This document shows positions 40,276 through 48,089 of a DNA stretch of 64,000 nucleotides, in pieces. Each line of letters opens with the position of its first letter. Within the stretch, counting starts at the first letter, position 1. A model generated the notes under the pieces. The model did no database searches and had not been told where the DNA came from. It worked only from the letters and a program-made list of their open reading frames with translations. A program made the translations under genes and the position numbers. This DNA is from JAWKTM01 sp041399085. Lineage in GTDB: Bacteria > Planctomycetota > Planctomycetia > Pirellulales > Pirellulaceae. Location: assembly GCA_041399085.1 (NCBI GenBank), contig JAWKTM010000010.1, positions 62,001 through 126,000 on the forward strand, in the 5' to 3' direction.

Positions 40276-41689
40276 GGGGGTGACTTTCTCGAACGCTCGC
40301 TGGAGAGACTCGAATGAATCGCGCATCCTTACGCAAATCTTCAATCGTCGGCGTGCCGCAGTAACCCATTCCGGCTCGCAATCCACCGACAAGCTGATAA
40401 ACAAAGTCGCTCAACGGCCCTTTGAACGGCACGCGTCCCTCCACGCCCTCGGGCACCAGTTTGCCGCGGTTCGTGTCGTCGTTCGACTGCCGATACCGCT
40501 CGCTGGAACCTTTGACCATGGCCCCCAGGGAGCCCATGCCGCGATAAGCCTTGAATGTTCTGCCTTGGTACAGAATCGTTCGCCCCGGGCTTTCGGCCAG
40601 TCCCGCGAACAGCCCGCCGATCATCACGGCATGAGCGCCCGCGGCCAAAGCCTTGGTAATGTCGCCCGAAAAGCGAATGCCTCCGTCCGCAATGATCGTG
40701 GTGTTCGTTGCCGCGGCGACCTCCGCCGCGTCCATAATCGCTGTCACTTGCGGCACGCCGACGCCCGAGATGACTCGCGTCGTGCAGATCGATCCCGGCC
40801 CGATGCCGACTTTCACGGCATTCGCTCCGGCTTCGATCAACGCTTGGCAGCCTTCTCGCGTGGCGACATTGCCCGCAATCACGTCGATGTCCCATTGCCG
40901 TTTGATCTCGCGAACCGTCTCGATCACGTTCGAGCTGTGTCCGTGAGCGCTGTCGACAATCAGCACATCCACGCCTTTTTGGATCAGGCTCTCGGCACGC
41001 TTGAAATCTCGCACGCCAATCGCCGCCCCCACCCGCAACCGACCGTTGTCGTCTTTGCAGGCATGAGGGAACCGGTTCATCATGTCGATGTCTTTGATCG
41101 TGATTAAGCCGGTCAGACGGTATAAATCGTCCACAAGGAGAAGTTTCTCCACTTTTTTAGCCGTTAAAATCCGCTCAGCTTGCTCCAGCGTCACAGTCCC
41201 GGTAGCCGTCACAAGGTTTTCACTTGTCATAACTTCGCTGACCGGAATATTTCCACTCTCGAGAAACTTCAGGTCGCGACGCGTGAGAATGCCCACCAAA
41301 CGGCCATCGGACTGCGTAATCGGCACGCCCGAGACGTTGTGCTGGTCCATGACTTCGCGAGCTTTTTCGACCGACTCATCGGGTGCTAGCGTCACGGGGT
41401 CGACAATAATCCCGTTCGCACTTCGCTTGACCTTGTAGACCTCCTCGGTCTGCTTCGCGACCGACATGTTCTTGTGGATCACGCCCAAGCCGCCTTCCTT
41501 GGCCAGCGCGATCGCCATCGCGCTTTCGGTGACGGTGTCCATCGGCGAGCTGAGAATCGGCATCCGCAGCCAGATGCGATCGGTCAACCGCGTGCTGACA
41601 TCCACGTCGCTGGGCACTACGGCGCTGTAGGCGGGCTGGAGCAGAACATCGTCGAAGGTAATGGCGATCCGATCAACGAGCTTGGTCAT
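40208..41689 (-). CDS. guaB: inosine-5'-monophosphate dehydrogenase
   Basis: A 493-residue enzyme that oxidises IMP to XMP with NAD+, the first step to GMP. The N-terminal TIM-barrel start is ITFDDVLLQPAYS. Two CBS domains follow (about residues 95-205; VDPVTLAPDESVEKAREVM and SGVPITQSDGRLVGILTRRD). The barrel then resumes with VIDSAHGHS-type sequence (VLIVDSAHGHSSNVIETV), the nucleophile loop GIGPGSICTTRVISG with the active Cys, and the flap YRGMGSLGAM. All catalytic parts are present and length is normal. Start at ATG 41689. It stands alone on the minus strand ahead of the Pro-rich gene. Cytoplasmic. Confidence 0.97.
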   Translation of the reverse strand: MTKLVDRIAITFDDVLLQPAYSAVVPSDVDVSTRLTDRIWLRMPILSSPMDTVTESAMAIALAKEGGLGVIHKNMSVAKQTEEVYKVKRSANGIIVDPVTLAPDESVEKAREVMDQHNVSGVPITQSDGRLVGILTRRDLKFLESGNIPVSEVMTSENLVTATGTVTLEQAERILTAKKVEKLLLVDDLYRLTGLITIKDIDMMNRFPHACKDDNGRLRVGAAIGVRDFKRAESLIQKGVDVLIVDSAHGHSSNVIETVREIKRQWDIDVIAGNVATREGCQALIEAGANAVKVGIGPGSICTTRVISGVGVPQVTAIMDAAEVAAATNTTIIADGGIRFSGDITKALAAGAHAVMIGGLFAGLAESPGRTILYQGRTFKAYRGMGSLGAMVKGSSERYRQSNDDTNRGKLVPEGVEGRVPFKGPLSDFVYQLVGGLRAGMGYCGTPTIEDLRKDARFIRVSPASVRESHPHDIVITQESPNYSPEYPTGGDA

Positions 41690-42143
41690 GGCGAGCGACG
41701 GGGGCTAGAGAAGCGAGACGAAAACCGGCGGCAAGCCGATTCTCGGGAAGGCCGACGAGCCGCGAAGACTCGCGTGGCGGGCAAGGCGAGGATGCTTGCC
41801 GCGATTATGGTGCTTGCACCGCAAGTTGACAACGACGGGGTTCCGCTCGCCCGGCGGCCGTACGCGTCAAGCTAAGGCGATTGATCGAACCAAGAAACCG
41901 GCTGGGTGGCACGCCCACCGCTTCGCTCTGTTGTTTATACATATCTTTTGCCGGTGGTGGGGCCGAAGGTTTGCCAGGCGATCGCTGACGTGACAGGTCA
42001 CCTTTCGAGCGAGTCAGCCACGCCCATCGAAAACTCTGGGCGTGCCACCCGAACGTCGTGAAAAAGGTATGGACTTCACGCGGGCGAGGATCGAAGATGA
42101 GGCTCGACGCATCAGTCACCTCTCGCTCCCAGGAAACACCATC
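41690..42143 (+). other. 454-bp gap with a 14-bp inverted repeat
   Basis: Between the divergent guaB and PQQ-repeat genes. No supported gene. GGGTGGCACGCCCA (41904-41917) and its perfect reverse complement TGGGCGTGCCACCC (42037-42050) lie 119 bp apart, with CCACGCCCATCG as a third related word at 42018. This looks like a small interspersed element. Regulatory signals for both genes must lie here, but I could not fix any promoter. Confidence 0.6.
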
Positions 42144-43391
42144 ATGCTCCACACGCGATCGCTCCGCTGGGCGTTGCTCATCGTCTTGGCCGCAACCTGC
42201 CAAGTGTCCTCGGCCGCCGATTGGCCGCAATTCCTTGGCCCGAACCGCAACGGCATCTCGGCTGAAACCGGCTTGATCGAAGCTTGGCCGACTGGCGGCT
42301 TGCCCGAAATTTGGCGGTCGCAAGTCGGCGTGGGGATGTCGGGCGTGGCTGTAGTTGGCGATCTGGCCGTCACGCTGACTCAGACCGACGGCCAACAATG
42401 GTGCTTGGCTTTGGACGCCAAGACCGGTCGGAATCGGTGGAAGGCAGCGCTGGCCCCGGCTTACGAAAATCAAATGGGAGACGGTCCGCGAGCCACGCCG
42501 ACGATCGCCGATGGCCGCGTGTTCGTTTACACCGGCGAAGGCATCCTGTCGGCCCTGTCGGCTGACAACGGCAAGCTGCTCTGGTCGCATGACTTGCCGA
42601 AGCAGTTCGGGGGCAAGCCGGCGGATTACGGAATGGCTTGTTCGCCATTGGTGGTCGGCGGAGTGGTCGTCGTGCAAGTCGGCGCTCCGCAGGCGACCGT
42701 CGCGGCTTTCGATGTCGCGTCGGGAAAGGCGGCTTGGAACGTCGGCGAAGATGGTTGCGGTTACTCGTCCCCCGCGCTGTTGAACGTCCGCGGCACGCAA
42801 CAGATCGTGGCGTTCAGCGGCGGATCGGCGCTCGGCATCGCGCCCACGGCTGGCAAGCTCTTGTGGCGCTATCCGTTCGAGACCGATTATGAATGCAACA
42901 CGGCCACGCCCGTCGCGGCGGCTGGCGGCGTGTTGATTTCATCGGGCGAGAATCATGGCAGCGCGCTGCTGTCGGTTACGTCAGCGGGCGGCGCGTTCGA
43001 CGTCGGCGAACAATGGACGTCATTCGGTGCGAAGAGCACGCTGCGCAGCGAATGGCAGACGCCGATCCTGCTCGATGGATATCTGTACGGCTTCGACAAC
43101 GTCGGCAGCGCGGGGCCGGTCACGCATCTCACGTGCGTCGACGCCAAGACTGGCGAACGCGTGTGGCAGAAGACGCGTTTCGGCAAAGGCAACCTGATCG
43201 CCGCCGACGGCAAGCTGTTCATTTCGACGATGAACGGCGAGCTCGTTGTCGCGCGAGCCACGCCGGAAGGCTATCAGGAACTGGGCCGGCAAGAACTGTT
43301 GGACTCGACGCGCCAAGCTCCGTCGCTGGCCAACGGATTCCTTTATCTGCGCGACAACCGCGAGATCGTGTGCGTGAAGGCCGCTCGGTAG
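42144..43391 (+). CDS. exported PQQ-like beta-propeller repeat protein
   Basis: A 415-residue protein. ATG 42144 opens a signal peptide (RWALLIVLAATCQVSSAADW). The mature start, DWPQFLGPNRNGIS, is the classic opening of planctomycete PQQ-repeat proteins. Blades include LALDAKTGRNRWKAALAP, LSALSADNGKLLWSHDLP, VAAFDVASGKAAWNVGED, TCVDAKTGERVWQKT and the end NREIVCVKAA. The frame is intact. It should be periplasmic and propeller shaped; cofactor binding is unproved. It converges on fabZ, with 40 bp between the stops. Confidence 0.85.
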   Translation: MLHTRSLRWALLIVLAATCQVSSAADWPQFLGPNRNGISAETGLIEAWPTGGLPEIWRSQVGVGMSGVAVVGDLAVTLTQTDGQQWCLALDAKTGRNRWKAALAPAYENQMGDGPRATPTIADGRVFVYTGEGILSALSADNGKLLWSHDLPKQFGGKPADYGMACSPLVVGGVVVVQVGAPQATVAAFDVASGKAAWNVGEDGCGYSSPALLNVRGTQQIVAFSGGSALGIAPTAGKLLWRYPFETDYECNTATPVAAAGGVLISSGENHGSALLSVTSAGGAFDVGEQWTSFGAKSTLRSEWQTPILLDGYLYGFDNVGSAGPVTHLTCVDAKTGERVWQKTRFGKGNLIAADGKLFISTMNGELVVARATPEGYQELGRQELLDSTRQAPSLANGFLYLRDNREIVCVKAAR

Positions 43392-43394
43392 ACG

Positions 43395-43418
43395 CGCCGT
43401 TACACGAACGGAACGGCG
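43395..43418. terminator. possible bidirectional hairpin between convergent genes
   Basis: CGCCGTT (43395-43401) and AACGGCG (43412-43418) form a perfect 7-bp stem with a 10-base loop in the 40-bp space between the converging PQQ-repeat and fabZ stop codons. There is no T-run, so it is at best a weak terminator. Confidence 0.3.
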
Positions 43419-43431
43419 GCGAATTGGTCAC

Positions 43432-43857
43432 TTATCCGACGTTCGCCGCGGTGCAAGCGAAATCAAAACGCACGGCCGACTTCCCGCCGACGGTGACTTT
43501 CGCCGTCAGATAAAACGCGTTCGCCAGTTGTTCGTTCAGCGTCACGTCGATCTCGATCGTGTCGCCCGGTCGAATCATTTGTTTGAACTTCACGTCACTC
43601 AGTCTGGTCGCGACCGGTACCGCGCCGTTCGGCGGAACGAACTTCGACAGCAACACGGCACCTGCCTGCATCGACGCTTCGCACAAAATCACGCCGGGCA
43701 CCAACGGGTAATCGGGGTAATGCCCTTGAAAGAAGAACTCGTCGGCGTGAAACGTTTTGCGACAGACAATGTGCCGCTCGTCGCGTTCGACAATTTCGTC
43801 GATCAACAACATAGGCGGACGATGAGGGATCGCGGCTTCGATTTCGGCTCGTGACAT
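43432..43857 (-). CDS. fabZ: 3-hydroxyacyl-ACP dehydratase
   Basis: A 141-residue hot-dog-fold enzyme of fatty acid synthesis. The landmarks are IPHRPPMLLIDEIVE at the N-terminus and FFQGHYPDYPLVPGVILCEA, which carries the catalytic His and, further on, the Glu of the CEASMQ helix. The end KVTVGGKSAVRFDF is typical. I start it at ATG 43857 (MSRAEIEAAIPHR); the frame is open to 44013, but the added residues are not part of the family. It removes water from 3-hydroxyacyl-ACP. No other fatty acid genes are adjacent. Cytoplasmic. FabZ versus a planctomycete paralogue of FabA cannot be settled, but FabZ fits best. Confidence 0.9.
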   Translation of the reverse strand: MSRAEIEAAIPHRPPMLLIDEIVERDERHIVCRKTFHADEFFFQGHYPDYPLVPGVILCEASMQAGAVLLSKFVPPNGAVPVATRLSDVKFKQMIRPGDTIEIDVTLNEQLANAFYLTAKVTVGGKSAVRFDFACTAANVG

Positions 43858-44171
43858 GACTCGATGCGGGTGGAAGGAATCGGGCAGCGACCGCGCGAAT
43901 GGCGGGCGTCGAGTCAGCACTATTGCAGGTCGCGGCCGTTTTTTACAGGTGCGACCGAAGCAGTTTCTGGCCGATGTCTCGTCCGCCCGTGCGTCCGATT
44001 CCCTGGAAAACACTTACCTCGAACGCTGATGCGATTTTTTCAGGTTGACATTTTCCAACCGACGCAAGCTGTGTACGATGACGTTGGTACGGGATTTGTT
44101 CGCTTGTTGATTCTGGTTTTGTGCGCGGGGGTCTCTCTCGTTCGGCGTCACTTTCCCAAGGAGTTCGACTA
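43858..44171 (+). other. 314-bp divergent gap without a gene
   Basis: Lies between the divergent fabZ and the small plus-strand gene. A TTGACA word at 44045-44050 is not followed by a -10 box at the right distance. I see no repeat or RNA structure that stands out. Confidence 0.5.
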
Positions 44172-44510
44172 GTGTTGGCACGGTTTCGCCCTGGTGATTT
44201 GGTGGTTTATCGCAAACAGAAGCATTCGAACCATCCCGGTCCGCGGGCTCGCGAAGTCGCGCCGGAACCGCACGGCGAACTGTATACCTACTTGGTCGAG
44301 AAGTTTTGGGTCGTCGCCGAATGCCGCGACGAGAATAAGCTGCTGTTGCGAACCCGCCGCGGCAAGGAACATTTGATCGACGCCGCGGACCACAATCTTC
44401 GCCGAGCGAATATCTGGGAGCGGCTGTTCTATCGCGATCGCTTTCCGAATCTGCAACAGCAACGAGAAGCGAAGTCGAGCACCGAAAGTCCCGAGTTGGC
44501 CAGTCGTTAG
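44172..44510 (+). CDS. conserved-looking small basic protein
   Basis: A 112-residue soluble protein of unknown family. It starts at GTG 44172, overlapping an upstream TAG, with AAGGAG (44158-44163) about 8 nt before, which decides the start. The N-terminal part RFRPGDLVVYRKQKHS looks like an SH3/KOW-type beta barrel opening. A central strand pair follows (YTYLVEKFWVVAECRDENKL, LLRTRRGKEHLI), then a basic helix (RRANIWERLFYRDRFPNLQQ). The mix of small barrel and basic helix would suit RNA or DNA binding, which is an inference. No signal peptide. It stands alone between fabZ and ftsQ. Confidence 0.65.
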   Translation: MLARFRPGDLVVYRKQKHSNHPGPRAREVAPEPHGELYTYLVEKFWVVAECRDENKLLLRTRRGKEHLIDAADHNLRRANIWERLFYRDRFPNLQQQREAKSSTESPELASR

Positions 44511-44582
44511 CAGCCAATTCCGCCAGTGCCGTCGCGAGCGGCTAACGGCCAGCAATCATTCGGTCGCAATCTGCGACTCGGC

Positions 44583-45512
44583 TCAGTCGCGATGCGTGGC
44601 CGGTTCTCGCAAGTTGGCCGTGCGCGGGACGTTGTTGCCGCTGAAGTTCCGCAAGTCTAGCTCGGCGGGCCCGTCTGCTCCGTCCAACGAACCGTGCTGC
44701 TCAACATACTCCAACAGCTTCGCCAGCTTCTGCGCCGCCGATGGTTCGCCGGGCCGCTCATGCCCAGGGGCTCGTCCCCACATTAAACGCACGCCGCGAC
44801 GGGTGAACAGATCGAACTCAGGATCGTCCAGCCGGCTGGCACTCGGTCGCTCGCCCGCCACGATCTTGTGCAAACTCAAGTCCTTCCAGTACCGCTCGAG
44901 CGCCACCGCGATCACTGCTCCTTGTTCAACGCGCCGATCACCGTAGGGCGTGCCGACCGGACCCGCCGGTTCGGGATTCGCGCCCAGGATGTGCAGATAG
45001 TCGACCGTCTGAGCTTCCGAGAATTCTCGCACCGGCAGCAACACGCCCGAGGCGTCCACTGGCCAATAGCCCAGCGGCACTTCGACCATCGCAATCGGCC
45101 GGCGATATCTCAAATCGACGGTCACGCGCGCCGGAGCTCGTTTCGTCACCCGTTCGACATGCTCGACCCACGTGTGCGCCTCGAACGCCCGAGCGATCTT
45201 TACCGTGGCTTCGGGGTCAGCCAGCGATAGTTGACCGAGCAACCCGTCGCGGACGACTTCCGCCTTCACGTCCGCGCGAATCCAAGCCGGTGGCGGAGTG
45301 ATCTCGATTGCATCCGCCGAGAGCCGAAATCGCTCGTCGCTCATGACGACCGCCCCCCAATGCAACCAGCCGAAATAGGCGCCGGCGACGAGCGCAAGCA
45401 ACAACACAACGGCCGCAATCAGTCGCGGCGTCTGCGAGTGAAACAGTCGCGTGAGAGGAGCGATCAGCCAAACCAACAGGCCCGAGCCGCCGCCGCGCTG
45501 CGTGGCGTTCAT
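44583..45512 (-). CDS. ftsQ: cell division protein FtsQ-like
   Basis: A 309-residue protein with the FtsQ/DivIB layout. A short cytoplasmic N-terminus is followed by one membrane helix (about 31-52, LIAAVVLLLALVAGAYFGWL) and a POTRA-like domain (about 70-140: ARAFEAHTWVEHVERVTKRA, RVTVDLRYRRPIAMVEVPLG). The FtsQ beta domain comes last (YWPVDASGVLLP to LMWG). It lies 50 bp downstream of murB on the same strand. The murB-ftsQ order is that of a remnant of the division and cell wall cluster. Its job is to link the divisome's inner parts to FtsB/FtsL. The sequence is divergent, so the call rests on architecture plus context. Confidence 0.78.
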   Translation of the reverse strand: MNATQRGGGSGLLVWLIAPLTRLFHSQTPRLIAAVVLLLALVAGAYFGWLHWGAVVMSDERFRLSADAIEITPPPAWIRADVKAEVVRDGLLGQLSLADPEATVKIARAFEAHTWVEHVERVTKRAPARVTVDLRYRRPIAMVEVPLGYWPVDASGVLLPVREFSEAQTVDYLHILGANPEPAGPVGTPYGDRRVEQGAVIAVALERYWKDLSLHKIVAGERPSASRLDDPEFDLFTRRGVRLMWGRAPGHERPGEPSAAQKLAKLLEYVEQHGSLDGADGPAELDLRNFSGNNVPRTANLREPATHRD

Positions 45513-45562
45513 CCAGCCTCCTTGCCGAATGTTCGAGATCTCGTCGAGCGATAACGCGGTTC

Positions 45563-46441
45563 TTACCAGATTTCCAAATTCAGTTCCAGCTCGACCCCAG
45601 TTCGATCCGAGACGCCGGTCCGCACCAGCTCAATCAGTCTCAATACATCATCCGCGCTGGCGCCGGAATCGACCGTGATGAAGTTTGCGTTCCGATCATC
45701 GATCCGAGCTTCGCCGACCCGCGCGTTCTTGAAGCCAGCCGATTCGATCAGGCTGGCCGCCGTGTCTCCGCCCGGATCGCGGAAGATTAGGCCCGTGCAT
45801 TCGTTCGACGCCGGCTCGTGCGCTTTCTTGATGATCCACAGCTTTTGCATGCGTTGCGTAATCTCGCGAGGATCGTCCGGCTCGAGCGCGAACTGCGCCT
45901 CCAAGATCACCAAGTCGTCCAGGCTGCTCTGTCGGTGAGCGAAAATCAGCGAGTCGCGTGACCGCGTTTCAATTTCGCCATCGTGCGTCATTACCGTGGC
46001 CGAGTGCGTCCATTGGCCAATGTCGCCTCCCTGGGTGCTGGCGTTGCCATGCAGCGCACCGCCAATCGACCCCGGTATGCCGACCAACGGTTCCAGCCCG
46101 GCCAATCCAGCGCCGACCGCTGACGACACCACATGGCCCAGTTTCGCCGCGCCGCCTGCCTTCACGATCTGGCCCTCGATCGAGATGGCCGCGAACGCCG
46201 CCGCGGTCAGATGGATCACCATGCCTTCGATTCCGGCGTCGCGAATCAGCAGATTCGAACCGCCGCCCAGCAACCGGATCGGCAATTGTTCCTGGCGACA
46301 TCGTCGGACTAACGCGGCCAGCTCGTCGACCGTCGTTGGCTCGGCAAAGTATTGTGCAACTCCGCCCAACCGAAACCATGTGTAGGGCGCAAGCGGCTCG
46401 TTTTCGCGGGTGTAGTGTTCCAATCCGTCGAGAAATTCCAT
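45563..46441 (-). CDS. murB: UDP-N-acetylenolpyruvoylglucosamine reductase, divergent active site
   Basis: A 292-residue MurB-like flavoprotein. FAD-binding motifs are clear: APYTWFRLGGVAQYF, LLGGGSNLLIRDAGIEGMVI and GLEPLVGIPGSIGGALHGNA. The usual GSxFxNP motif that carries the catalytic Ser reads TGLIFRDP, with Leu at 218. The usual YRxS motif reads HRQS (169-172). A Cys (C215) lies three residues before that Leu. Either the enzyme uses Cys215 or another donor, or it is altered in function. The C-terminal Glu-rich end (GVELELNLEIW) lacks the longer tail of type I enzymes. I start it at ATG 46441. It would reduce UDP-GlcNAc-enolpyruvate to UDP-MurNAc in peptidoglycan synthesis. Confidence 0.82.
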   Translation of the reverse strand: MEFLDGLEHYTRENEPLAPYTWFRLGGVAQYFAEPTTVDELAALVRRCRQEQLPIRLLGGGSNLLIRDAGIEGMVIHLTAAAFAAISIEGQIVKAGGAAKLGHVVSSAVGAGLAGLEPLVGIPGSIGGALHGNASTQGGDIGQWTHSATVMTHDGEIETRSRDSLIFAHRQSSLDDLVILEAQFALEPDDPREITQRMQKLWIIKKAHEPASNECTGLIFRDPGGDTAASLIESAGFKNARVGEARIDDRNANFITVDSGASADDVLRLIELVRTGVSDRTGVELELNLEIW

Positions 46442-46658
46442 GATGCTCGTCCTCGGGGCGGCTAATTCAGTCGAGTCGCCATTCTGACGACCAGCCGCGA
46501 TGCTTTCTAGCCGGGTTGAAGCAACTGTCGCACCCGCGCGATCTATCTCAGCCCGCCCGCGCGTGTCTTCCGCCGTTCTCTCTTGTCGCATCGACACGGT
46601 TTATTTAACATCCGCCGCCCGCCGTGAGTTCACTTCTTCCGAGTGGTTGTTCGATCCC

Positions 46659-48089
46659 GTGAAAGCCGCCGCCTTCATCGCTTGGCTGTTGTCGACCGCC
46701 TGTCTGCTGACATGCGGTTGCAGTTCGACGAATTGGTTGCTGGGCGAGGGAGCGGACGCCGATAGCCAGTCGTTCGACGAGCTTATCGATCGGCCGGCGC
46801 CCATCGGACCGCCGTCGACGGGACCGCGCCGCGAGCCGCTTCCGCGCGCCGCCACTCCTACGCCGCAGCCGCAGCCAACCTATCGGCCGTCGATTCCCGA
46901 GCTGCGGACGGCTTCCGTCGCTCCGGTTGACGCGGCAGCTAACCCAGCTCTTGAGAACTCGGTCCCAAACAAACCGGTCCCCAACAATCCAGCCCCTAAC
47001 AATCCGGCTTCAACAAAACCGGCCGACGTGCCGGCGCCCGCCGAGACTTCGCGGTCCGAAACTCCAGCGGACAAACCGCAGGAAGACGCTCCGCCCGCGT
47101 CCCCCAACGAATCGTCGAACGAAGCGAAGCCGAACGGCTCGCTCGAAGCGGAAACAAAGCCCGAGTCGGCGGAAGCCAAATCGGAGTCGCCCGCCGAATC
47201 CAAATCGGAGTCGCCCGCCAACGCTGATACTGGCAAGGCAGAAAAGTCCAGCGCCGAATCACCCGCCGCGCCGCCTGCCGAGTCACCTGCCGCGCCACTT
47301 GTCTCGGAAGCCGAGTCGTTGGACGCGGAACAAGCGTTCCAAGCATGGATCGCCTCGCTGGAACAAGCGGTGCAAGCGGCCGGCGATGACGACGCGAGTC
47401 GTCGGCGAGCGATGTTGCGATGGCGATTGGCGCGGCTGTTGGCTGACGAGCAACAATCCGAGCAACCAACGGCCGATTCCGCCGATCCACCCTCCGAAGC
47501 GACGTCCTCGTCCACGGACACGGACGCTCTTGCGACGATCGATGCCGCTTGGCAAAACGATCCGCGTTGGCAAGCTGCCGAACGCCAACTGCAAGTTGCC
47601 GAACTGCTGCTTCGCGAACGACCGCGTGTGCCCGGCGACCAATGGACTGCCGCTGCCGACTCGCTGGCTTCCGCCGCCGAGGCGCTCGCCGCGTACTGTC
47701 CGCTGAAGCTGAACAACGCGGAATTCTGTCGAGCCGTGCAAAGCTACGGAGTGACCGAGCCGTTCGCCGGACGCGAGTTTCGGCCGGGGCAAGAGGTGTT
47801 GCTGTATGTCGAGCTGCAACACTTTGAAACGCAGCCAACGTCAGCGGGACACGAGACGGAGTTCCGCGCCACCTATCGCGTGGCCGATGCAAACGAGCGA
47901 ATCGTTTCGGAGCATCCGCTGCCGATCGACCGCCAAACTTCGCGCAATCGGCGGCACGATTACTTCATCGCCTATCGCCTGCGTCTGCCGAACAACTTGC
48001 CGAATGGGGCGTATCACCTGCTGCTCTCGATCGACGACGTGAAAGGCCGCAAGTCGGCGACGACGCGATTAGCCTTCGAGTTGCGGTGA
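46659..48089 (+). CDS. lipoprotein with low-complexity linker and beta domain
   Basis: A 476-residue protein. From GTG 46659 the N-terminus is VKAAAFIAWLLSTACLLTCG, then CSSTN, a lipoprotein signal with lipobox LTCGC. The frame is open upstream to 46500, but those residues do not fit a signal. A long disordered part rich in P, A, S, E and K (PAESKSESPANADTGKAEKS) lies at about residues 60-230. The region after it is helical, and the C-terminal 120 residues form a beta-sandwich-like domain (FAGREFRPGQEVLLYVELQH, FIAYRLRLPNNLPNGAYHLL). It is probably an outer-membrane lipoprotein spanning the periplasm. Function unknown. It is divergent from murB and converges with the dockerin gene, overlapping by 21 bp if that gene ends at 48069. 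Confidence 0.68.
   Translation: MKAAAFIAWLLSTACLLTCGCSSTNWLLGEGADADSQSFDELIDRPAPIGPPSTGPRREPLPRAATPTPQPQPTYRPSIPELRTASVAPVDAAANPALENSVPNKPVPNNPAPNNPASTKPADVPAPAETSRSETPADKPQEDAPPASPNESSNEAKPNGSLEAETKPESAEAKSESPAESKSESPANADTGKAEKSSAESPAAPPAESPAAPLVSEAESLDAEQAFQAWIASLEQAVQAAGDDDASRRRAMLRWRLARLLADEQQSEQPTADSADPPSEATSSSTDTDALATIDAAWQNDPRWQAAERQLQVAELLLRERPRVPGDQWTAAADSLASAAEALAAYCPLKLNNAEFCRAVQSYGVTEPFAGREFRPGQEVLLYVELQHFETQPTSAGHETEFRATYRVADANERIVSEHPLPIDRQTSRNRRHDYFIAYRLRLPNNLPNGAYHLLLSIDDVKGRKSATTRLAFELR

Noticed and set aside
41805..42800. 331-residue open frame on the minus strand
   Set aside because: Antisense to the PQQ-repeat gene, whose signal peptide and blades are convincing.
44045..44079. 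Sigma-70 promoter for the small gene at 44172
   Set aside because: TTGACA is present, but the best -10-like word lies 23 bp away, too far for a standard spacer.
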